The notes beneath the pieces are model-generated. The model was not told the origin of the DNA and made no database searches. It saw nothing but the letters and a program-made list of their open reading frames with translations. A stretch of 5,230 bases of DNA, from the NCBI GenBank assembly GCA_030599515.1, contig JAUVNV010000183.1, forward strand, positions 1 to 5,230, written 5' to 3'. Positions 1 to 4,614 of this stretch are shown here, one piece after another. The stretch's first letter is position 1; every line of letters starts with the position of its first letter. Origin of the DNA: Acidimicrobiia bacterium (GTDB lineage: Bacteria; Actinomycetota; Acidimicrobiia; Spongiisociales; UBA5794). The position numbers were made by a program, and so were the translations under genes.

Positions 1-730
1 CCGGGCGGATGTAGTTGTGGTTCATCCGAAGCCCGGTGACCTTCTCGAAGAAGGCAAGGATCGCTTCGCGGTCACGGAAGCCGTAGATCATCATCGAGAG
101 GGCGCCGATGTCCATCCCGAACGTCGCCACCCAGATGAGGTGGCTCGCGATCCGATTGAGTTCGGTCATCAGGATCCGGATCGCCTGGGCCCGGGGCGGG
201 ATCTCAACCCCCAGCAACTGCTCGACCGCCAGCGAGTAGCAGAGTTCGTTGTTGAGCGGCGACAGGTAGTCCATGCGCGTGACGTTCGTGCCGCCCTGCA
301 TGAAGGTCAGGTTCTCAGCGGTCTTCTCCATCCCGGTGTGGAGGTAGCCGATGATCGGCTTGACGCGCAGGATGGTCTCGCCGTCGAGTTCGAGGTGTAG
401 CCGGAGAACGCCGTGCGTCGCCGGGTGCTGTGGACCCATGTTGAGGATCTGACGCTCGTCGTCGATGATCGTCGGTTCGTCGACGAAGTCGTCGGCGACG
501 GCGACGCCACGCTGGATCTGGAGCGCCGGATCGATGTCGCGAGGCAGCAGTTCCTGCGCACCCTCGTCGGTGGCGTGCGCGATCCAGTCCGGCTCCTCGG
601 TGCCTGCAACCCAGACGTCGTGAGCGCGCCGCCGCTCGGCGGCATCGAGGCTTCCGTCGGCCGGACCGGTCGGCGGTTCGGCCGTTGGTGCCTGGGCATC
701 GCCCTCGACGTTGCTCGGCGTATCGCTCAT
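1..730 (-). CDS. nuoD: NADH-quinone oxidoreductase subunit D, 3'-truncated by window edge
   Basis: This is the 49-kDa-type subunit of respiratory complex I. It lies in the peripheral arm and helps form the quinone-reduction site with NuoB. The first 243 codons are present and the gene continues past position 1. The family signature NMGPQHPATHG is at residues 97-107, followed by GYLHTGMEK (128-136) and MDYLSPLNNE (153-162). His106 and Tyr155 align with the histidine and tyrosine known to contact the quinone headgroup. The start is ATG at 730, whose ATGA overlaps the nuoC stop. No other ATG, GTG or TTG occurs in frame before Met98, so the N-terminal part of about 85-90 residues before the conserved core looks genuine. 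That part is unusually long (family members often have about 10-30 residues there), acidic and Pro/Ala-rich, with a Trp-containing stretch (DVWVAGTEEPDWIAH, 38-52). No strong Shine-Dalgarno is seen, so translation is probably coupled to nuoC. Confidence 0.97.
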   Translation of the reverse strand, partial: MSDTPSNVEGDAQAPTAEPPTGPADGSLDAAERRRAHDVWVAGTEEPDWIAHATDEGAQELLPRDIDPALQIQRGVAVADDFVDEPTIIDDERQILNMGPQHPATHGVLRLHLELDGETILRVKPIIGYLHTGMEKTAENLTFMQGGTNVTRMDYLSPLNNELCYSLAVEQLLGVEIPPRAQAIRILMTELNRIASHLIWVATFGMDIGALSMMIYGFRDREAILAFFEKVTGLRMNHNYIRP

Positions 731-1296
731 GACAGCTTGTGTGATCCTTTGAACTGCACCGGCACCGAGCCGACGCTGTAGTCCTTCCGCAATGGGTGCC
801 CCACCCACTCGTCGGGGAGAACGATCCGGGTGAGATCCGGGTGTCCTTCGAACTCGATTCCCATCAGGTCCCAGACTTCACGCTCGTAGAAGTTCGCACC
901 GGCGTAGATCTGGGTGATGGATGGAACCGTGGGGTCATCACCGGGGACGCCGACCTTGATGAGCAGCCGTTGCGTGTGCTTCATCGACAGGAGATTGATG
1001 ACCACGTCGAAGCGGGGATCGCGGTTGAGGTGATCGACGGAGCAGATGTCGATGAAGGTCTCGAATCCGGCGTCCTTCACAGCCTCGACGAATGCAATGA
1101 GATCCTCCCGCGGAACGGTCGCCGTGTCTTGACGGGACCCTGCAAGAGGGTTGAACGAGGTGAAGACGACGCTCGGGAACGGTTCAGCGAGTCCGGCCAG
1201 GATGGGATCGTCGGGGAGAACACGAGCGACCGTGTCCTCAGCGGCCTCGCCCGGCTCCTGCGGCTCCTCCTGGGGTGTCGTGTCTTCGACCATCAC
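727..1296 (-). CDS. nuoC: NADH-quinone oxidoreductase subunit C
   Basis: This is the 30-kDa-type subunit of complex I, a peripheral-arm protein that packs against NuoD; 189 residues. The family core is clear: CSVDH at 85-89, the block YEREVWDLMGIEFEGHPDL (137-155) and GHPLRKDY (166-173), close to the C-terminus as usual for a stand-alone NuoC. It is not fused to NuoD, unlike the E. coli NuoCD fusion. The first 35 or so residues are acidic and Glu/Pro-rich and are probably a flexible lead-in. The start is ATG at 1296, overlapping the nuoB stop as ATGA. A second ATG follows immediately at 1293, so the exact initiator is ambiguous by one residue. The stop overlaps the nuoD start by four bases, which suggests translational coupling along the operon. 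Confidence 0.97.
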   Translation of the reverse strand: MMVEDTTPQEEPQEPGEAAEDTVARVLPDDPILAGLAEPFPSVVFTSFNPLAGSRQDTATVPREDLIAFVEAVKDAGFETFIDICSVDHLNRDPRFDVVINLLSMKHTQRLLIKVGVPGDDPTVPSITQIYAGANFYEREVWDLMGIEFEGHPDLTRIVLPDEWVGHPLRKDYSVGSVPVQFKGSHKLS

Positions 1297-1778
1297 ACGA
1301 GCCCCGTCGAACGGCGGATCTCACCGGCCATGATCTTGTCCTGCAGCGTCAGGATCCCGTGCATCAGCGACTGCGGCCCTGGGGGGCATCCGGGCACGTA
1401 GATGTCGACGGGGACGATCTCGTCGACGCCCTGCACCAGGGCGTAGTTGTTGAACATGCCGCCCGTTGATGCACACGCGCCCATGGAGATGACCCACTTC
1501 GGCTCGGCCATCTGGTCATAGACCTGGCGAAGGACGGGAGCCATCTTCTGGGAGAGGCGCCCGGCGACGACCATCAGGTCGGCCTGGCGGGGTGAGGCAC
1601 GGAAGACCTCCATTCCGAATCGTGCAAGATCGTGATGCGCTGCACCCGTGGCCATCATCTCGATAGCGCAGCAGGCGAGACCGAACGTCGCCGGCCACAT
1701 CGACCGGGTTCTCGTCCAACTGACTCCCTTCTCGAGCGTCGTGAGGAGGAAGTTCGGGTTGTGCGCCTCGCCGGCCAT
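1293..1778 (-). CDS. nuoB: NADH-quinone oxidoreductase subunit B
   Basis: This is the PSST-type subunit of complex I, which holds [4Fe-4S] cluster N2, the last electron carrier before quinone. It has 161 residues, a normal length for the family. All four cluster ligands are visible: the tandem Cys36-Cys37 in GLACCAIEMM, Cys102 in GACAS and Cys131 in VPGCPP. Other family blocks are RQADLMVVAGRLSQKMAPVL (64-83) and PKWVISMGACAS (93-104). The ATG at 1778 shares one base with the nuoA stop (TGATG). It is preceded by a strong GAGGAGG Shine-Dalgarno lying inside the end of nuoA. The stop overlaps nuoC. Nothing is missing, so this should be a functional subunit. Confidence 0.98.
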   Translation of the reverse strand: MAGEAHNPNFLLTTLEKGVSWTRTRSMWPATFGLACCAIEMMATGAAHHDLARFGMEVFRASPRQADLMVVAGRLSQKMAPVLRQVYDQMAEPKWVISMGACASTGGMFNNYALVQGVDEIVPVDIYVPGCPPGPQSLMHGILTLQDKIMAGEIRRSTGLV

Positions 1779-2200
1779 CAGGCGGCCTCCTCGACCTGTG
1801 AGTCGGGGGCGACGACCCTGCGGTAGCGAGCGCGGTGGGCCACGTTCCAGTCAAGAGCCCCGCGCTTCCACACATAGCCGAGGGTCTCGATGAGGAGGAG
1901 CATGAAGATCCCTACGGCGGCGATCCCGGCCCACCCGAGCTCGTCCATGCGGACGGCCCAGGCGAAGAGGAAGATGATCTCGACGTCGAAGATCACGAAC
2001 AGCATGGCGACGAGGTAGAACTTGACGGGGAAGCGCTCGACCGGATCCTGGAGGGGGACGATGCCGCACTCGTAGGGAGCGAGTTTCTCGGGCGTCGGGT
2101 TGTTGGGTGCGACTCTCCACGACATCCACATCGCGGCCACCGCGAACACGAGTCCGAGGATGAACATCAGGGCGATCGGGAGATACGCAACAAGATCCAT
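1778..2200 (-). CDS. nuoA: NADH-quinone oxidoreductase subunit A
   Basis: This is a small membrane subunit of complex I at the junction of the membrane and peripheral arms; 140 residues. Three transmembrane helices are visible at about 5-28, 61-83 and 89-112. The conserved loop YECG (43-46) and FDVE (71-74) are present; Glu44, Asp72 and Glu74 correspond to the acidic residues studied in E. coli NuoA (Glu51, Asp79, Glu81). The C-terminal tail of about 28 residues after the third helix is basic and then acidic, and its EE codons also form the nuoB ribosome-binding site. As first gene of the operon it should carry the promoter upstream. No Shine-Dalgarno precedes ATG 2200, so initiation may be leaderless or nearly so. 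An upstream ATG at 2210 is out of frame. Confidence 0.97.
   Translation of the reverse strand: MDLVAYLPIALMFILGLVFAVAAMWMSWRVAPNNPTPEKLAPYECGIVPLQDPVERFPVKFYLVAMLFVIFDVEIIFLFAWAVRMDELGWAGIAAVGIFMLLLIETLGYVWKRGALDWNVAHRARYRRVVAPDSQVEEAA
1786..1792 (-). promoter_or_regulatory. Shine-Dalgarno of nuoB
   Basis: GAGGAGG on the minus strand, seven bases before ATG 1778 and inside the last codons of nuoA. It is the strongest ribosome-binding site in the nuo genes here and fixes the nuoB start. Its placement within nuoA couples translation of the two subunits. Confidence 0.85.
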
Positions 2201-2212
2201 GTACGGGCCATG

Positions 2213-2242
2213 AGTCTACGGACAGTCACGCGGCTTGCCCAA
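2213..2242 (-). promoter_or_regulatory. Candidate nuo operon promoter (weak match)
   Basis: On the minus strand, TTGGGC (2237-2242) and TAGACT (2213-2218) are 18 bp apart and resemble -35 and -10 boxes; the -10 matches TATAAT at four of six positions. Transcription would start near 2206, only about six bases before the nuoA ATG, which fits the missing Shine-Dalgarno. The match is weak, and a promoter further up, within or beyond the heptamer array, is equally possible. Confidence 0.25.
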
Positions 2243-2262
2243 AACGGGTCGCCTGCGGCGCC

Positions 2263-2318
2263 GTACTGAGTACTGGGTACTGAGTACTGGGTACTGCGTA
2301 CTGGGTACTGGGTGCTCA
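2263..2318. repeat. Tandem heptamer array GTACTGN x7 plus one degenerate unit
   Basis: Seven consecutive 7-bp units all read GTACTG followed by A, G, A, G, C, G, G (2263-2311). A decayed eighth unit, GTGCTCA, follows at 2312-2318. The array sits in the 156-bp divergent gap between nuoA and the DUF3054-like gene, upstream of any nuoA promoter. There are no spacers, so it is not a CRISPR. Each unit carries the palindrome GTAC. Its length may vary between strains by slippage. Whether it affects transcription cannot be told from sequence. The rest of the gap (2201-2262 and 2319-2347) shows only the weak promoter candidate and a GAGGAGGGG run at 2325-2333. Confidence 0.95.
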
Positions 2319-2347
2319 GCACACGAGGAGGGGTAGAGCGGCCGTTT

Positions 2348-2377
2348 CTCTCGGTCATGTCTACGCTCTCGGTCATG
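2348..2377 (+). repeat. 12-bp direct repeat duplicating a start-codon region
   Basis: CTCTCGGTCATG occurs at 2348-2359 and again, perfectly, at 2366-2377, separated by six bases. Each copy ends in an in-frame ATG for the downstream membrane protein, at 2357 and 2375. The 18-bp period keeps the frame, so either ATG can initiate. Confidence 0.9.
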
Positions 2378-2806
2378 ACACAGGTCTCTGACCGTTCTCT
2401 GTTCGCCGACCGTGTTTTGCTGCGTTGGGCGATCGTTGGTGACGTCGTCGTGCTGACGATCATCACCATCATTGGCTTCGCTACGCACCACACGCTCGAC
2501 GCCTACTGGCGGATGTTCATCACCGTCCTCGTGACGCTGATCGCCTGGGCTGTCGTCGCTCCGTGGTTCGACGCCTTCTCCACGACGACGCTCACGCGAC
2601 CCCTGTCGGTTTGGAAGATCCTGCTGGCCACGGTTGTGGCGACACCGCTGGCTGCGTTTCTCCGGGGGTGGTTCCTCGGCATCGAGGTCTCGTCGACGTT
2701 CATCCTCACCGGTATCGCCCTCAACGGACTCGCCATGGTGATATGGCGTGCCGCTCTCGCCGCTTCCGCGGCTCGAGCCAGCAAACAGCGAACAGCACAC
2801 AGCTGA
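2357..2806 (+). CDS. DUF3054-like four-helix membrane protein
   Basis: A small integral membrane protein of 149 residues from ATG 2357, or 143 from ATG 2375. Four hydrophobic helices are visible at about residues 25-43, 53-69, 86-103 and 113-132. The layout, including RWAIVGDVVVL at the first helix, APWFDAF after the second and NGLAMVIWRA at the end of the fourth, resembles the actinobacterial DUF3054 family, which has no known function; I recognise it by pattern only. The longest open frame begins at GTG 2312, inside the heptamer array, and is unlikely. The only good Shine-Dalgarno-like run (GAGGAGGGG, 2325-2333) is 23 bases from ATG 2357, too far for normal use. The gene diverges from nuoA and converges on the reductase gene. 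Its last residues (about ASKQRTAHS) and its stop are encoded by the heptamer hairpin region. Confidence 0.75.
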   Translation: MSTLSVMTQVSDRSLFADRVLLRWAIVGDVVVLTIITIIGFATHHTLDAYWRMFITVLVTLIAWAVVAPWFDAFSTTTLTRPLSVWKILLATVVATPLAAFLRGWFLGIEVSSTFILTGIALNGLAMVIWRAALAASAARASKQRTAHS

Positions 2807-2856
2807 CAGCACCCCTTCTGGCTGTCGCCTGTTGGCTGTTCGTTGTCTGCTGCTGT
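2778..2856. repeat. Inverted heptamer clusters forming a long hairpin between convergent genes
   Basis: Positions 2779-2810 pair with 2821-2852 as a 32-position stem: 28 paired positions, two of them G-T, four mismatches (2784/2847, 2797/2834, 2798/2833, 2803/2828) and a 10-base loop (2811-2820). Each arm is built of 7-bp units. On the plus strand they are CCAGCAA, ACAGCGA, ACAGCAC, ACAGCTG and ACAGCAC (2778-2812). On the minus strand, reading from 2846 down to 2819, they are ACAACGA, ACAGCCA, ACAGGCG and ACAGCCA. The hairpin spans the stop codon of the DUF3054-like gene and ends just past the reductase stop. It may block read-through in both directions, but no T-run follows either arm, so it is not a classic intrinsic terminator. 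Confidence 0.85.
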
Positions 2857-4107
2857 CTACGCCTTGATCCGGCGAAGCCCCGGGAGGTCAACGACCTTCT
2901 CGATCGCGCCGTAGACGCTTTCTGCCATCCCGCGCTCTTCGGGTTCCAGGAGATTCGCCATCACCTTCAACACCCACTCCATGAGCGGCCGCGAGCGCAG
3001 GCCGACTGTGGTGAGCGTGCGCATCACCGATGGGTTCCCTATCGCCGACACGAAGATCCGGGCGACCCGGTGGTACGCCGCGTACTCGGCGACAAGGGCC
3101 TCGTCGTACGCTCCAAGCGTCGCCGGATCGCCGGTGGCCAGAGCCCCGGCGATGAATCCGGCCGCGAGCCGTCCGGTCTCGTATGCGTAGTCGATGCCTT
3201 CCCCGTTGAACGGGTTCACGGCACCGGCAGCATCACCGACCAGCACCCAGTTCCTCCCCGTCTTGGGGCCGACGGAGAACGCCATCGGGAGCTTCCCTCC
3301 GATAGGGCGGGCGATCGGATCTTTCTCGATCTGCCAGTGTCCGGGAAGGCTCGCCAGATAGGCCTCGAGGATCCGACTCGTGTTGATGTCCTTCCATCCC
3401 TTGAACGTCGAGACGAGTCCGGCTCCGACATTGATGGTTCCGTCCCCCATCGGGAACACCCACCCGTATCCGGGCATCGCCCGACCTTCCCGATCCCGGA
3501 TGTCGAGTTGGCTCTCGATGTATCCGTCGGTCGAGTTCGGACTCTCCCAGTATCCGCGTACGGCGAGACCGAACGGATAGTCGCGACGACGGTGTGCGCC
3601 GAGATCTCGACCAAAGCGGGACAGTGACCCGTCGGCGACGACGACGTAATCCGGGGTGACAACCTCCGGCTCCTCACCCTTCCGACGGAGTTCGACGGCC
3701 GTGAGGTCACGGTCGTCGACCACCGCAACGGCTTCGACCCCCTGGAGGACTGAGGCGCCCTCTGCCTCCGCAAGGGCAGCGACCCGACCATCGAGATCGG
3801 CTCGACGGAGCGTGGCCCCCCAATTCGGGTAGATGGAGTGCTCCGGCCAGGGCATCTCGAGCATCACGTCACCGGCGTACGACCGGAGACCAACGACGCG
3901 GTGGACGTCCGGCCGGTCGAAGTCGAACCCCATGTCGATGAGCTGTCGAACCGCTCTGGGTGTCAGGCCGTCGCCACAGGCCTTCTCCCTGGGGTAGCGC
4001 CTCTTCTCGACCACTGTGACGTCGACGCCGTGTCTCGCGAGCCAGAAGGCGGCCGCGGCTCCACCGGGACCACCGCCGACCACGAGCACCTGGGGGGAAG
4101 ACGACAT
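2857..4107 (-). CDS. Geranylgeranyl/menaquinone reductase family FAD-dependent oxidoreductase
   Basis: A flavoprotein of 416 residues that hydrogenates double bonds in prenyl chains. Family members act on geranylgeranyl groups of archaeal-type lipids, chlorophyll precursors, or the menaquinone side chain (MenJ in mycobacteria). Visible motifs, in order: the FAD dinucleotide fold VVGGGPGG (9-16) ending in VVEK (32-35); CGDGLTP (44-50), typical of this family; ADG (158-160); GYGWVFPMGDGTINVGAG (213-230); and the second FAD motif GDAAGAVNPFNGEGI (291-305). No transmembrane helix is evident, so it is probably a peripheral membrane protein. The ATG at 4107 lies just before the nucleotide-binding fold; no Shine-Dalgarno precedes it. 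Being one gene away from nuoA suggests the substrate is the respiratory menaquinone, but this is inferred from context. The exact substrate cannot be read from the sequence. Confidence 0.9.
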   Translation of the reverse strand: MSSSPQVLVVGGGPGGAAAAFWLARHGVDVTVVEKRRYPREKACGDGLTPRAVRQLIDMGFDFDRPDVHRVVGLRSYAGDVMLEMPWPEHSIYPNWGATLRRADLDGRVAALAEAEGASVLQGVEAVAVVDDRDLTAVELRRKGEEPEVVTPDYVVVADGSLSRFGRDLGAHRRRDYPFGLAVRGYWESPNSTDGYIESQLDIRDREGRAMPGYGWVFPMGDGTINVGAGLVSTFKGWKDINTSRILEAYLASLPGHWQIEKDPIARPIGGKLPMAFSVGPKTGRNWVLVGDAAGAVNPFNGEGIDYAYETGRLAAGFIAGALATGDPATLGAYDEALVAEYAAYHRVARIFVSAIGNPSVMRTLTTVGLRSRPLMEWVLKVMANLLEPEERGMAESVYGAIEKVVDLPGLRRIKA

Positions 4108-4161
4108 AGGCGGGAGGCTAGGAGTGTGTCGGGCGATGCACTACGTCGAACGCGCTCGGCG

Positions 4162-4167
4162 TAGAAT
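4162..4167 (+). promoter_or_regulatory. Candidate -10 box for the 4192 gene
   Basis: TAGAAT matches TATAAT at five of six positions and lies 30 bases before GTG 4192, in the 84-bp gap between divergent genes. No convincing -35 box is seen at the usual distance. The sequence does not show a clear promoter for the reductase gene on the other strand. Confidence 0.4.
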
Positions 4168-4177
4168 CGCGCCCTAC

Positions 4178-4184
4178 GAGAGGA
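4178..4184 (+). promoter_or_regulatory. Shine-Dalgarno deciding the GTG start at 4192
   Basis: GAGAGGA ends seven bases before GTG 4192, good spacing. It rules out the nearer ATG at 4187, which reads ATG-ACG-TGA and stops after two codons. Confidence 0.75.
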
Positions 4185-4191
4185 AGATGAC

Positions 4192-4614
4192 GTGACTGAA
4201 CAGAACGCGTTCGCCGCGACCCGACCGATCACGTGGCCGCGCGCAGCAATCGGAGCGGCCTTGTTCCTCGGTCTGATGATCGTCCTCGTCGTCGTAGCCC
4301 CGAATCAGTTCGTCTCCACCGATCCTTCACAACTCACGAAGGTCATCACCATCGCCTACGTCGTTGTGGTGTTCGGGGTCGTGGCCTCGCTGGTCGCGGC
4401 ATGGCAGAACCGGGAACGGGCAGCACCACCACCGTTGTCGCAGAAGGCGTCGGCCTTCGGCCGGCCCATGAAAGAAGGTCCGGGGTTCGCGTCATTCGCC
4501 GACAAAGCCGTCCCCATCCCGCAGTCACGACAGACCCGTGCCAAGGCTGCCGGCCTCAAACGGACCAAGGGTGTTTCTTCATTCGGCCGCCCCCTGAAGA
4601 AGGGGTCAGAGTGA
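4192..4614 (+). CDS. Two-helix membrane protein with duplicated FGRP tail motif, unknown function
   Basis: A protein of 140 residues that I do not recognise. The N-terminus is short and polar. Two strong transmembrane helices follow at about 17-36 and 50-71, joined by a short extracytoplasmic loop (APNQFVSTDPSQLTK). The second helix is followed by the charged stretch WQNRER, so both ends are probably cytoplasmic. The tail (72-140) is hydrophilic, basic and probably disordered. It carries a motif twice: SAFGRPMKEG (87-96) and SSFGRPLKKG (129-138); a degenerate relative may be FASFADK (99-105). The start is GTG 4192, supported by GAGAGGA upstream. The stop overlaps the next gene by GTGA, so the two are co-translated and probably work together. 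A membrane anchor that presents short peptide motifs to a cytoplasmic partner would fit, but this is inference. Confidence 0.8.
   Translation: MTEQNAFAATRPITWPRAAIGAALFLGLMIVLVVVAPNQFVSTDPSQLTKVITIAYVVVVFGVVASLVAAWQNRERAAPPPLSQKASAFGRPMKEGPGFASFADKAVPIPQSRQTRAKAAGLKRTKGVSSFGRPLKKGSE
4600..4605 (+). promoter_or_regulatory. Shine-Dalgarno-like AAGGGG of the 4611 gene
   Basis: AAGGGG lies five bases before GTG 4611, within the last codons of the membrane protein gene. With the GTGA stop/start overlap it supports coupled initiation at 4611. Confidence 0.5.

Noticed and set aside
307..699. Minus-strand open frame of 130 codons within nuoD
   Set aside because: It is out of frame with the NMGPQHPATHG-containing nuoD reading, is rich in Arg and Ser, and has no motif.
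17..1401. Plus-strand open frames opposite nuoD, nuoC and nuoB
   Set aside because: They are shadows of the nuo genes, which carry all family motifs on the minus strand.
2263..2318. CRISPR array
   Set aside because: The units are 7 bp and contiguous, with no spacers and no cas genes nearby.
2312..2356. GTG 2312 as start of the DUF3054-like gene
   Set aside because: It lies within the degenerate end of the heptamer array and would add 15 polar residues with no ribosome-binding site upstream.
2770..2779. Perfect palindrome GGCTCGAGCC
   Set aside because: It is short, lies inside the coding end of the DUF3054-like gene, and is expected by chance in GC-rich DNA.
2779..2852. Classic intrinsic (Rho-independent) terminator
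   Set aside because: The stem is long and imperfect and neither side is followed by a T-run, so it is listed as a hairpin repeat with possible terminator function only.
2563..3627. Open frame of 354 codons on the plus strand
   Set aside because: It is antisense to the well-supported reductase gene and partly overlaps the DUF3054-like gene in another frame. The Arg/His/Pro-rich product has no recognisable motif, as expected of a shadow frame in high-GC DNA.
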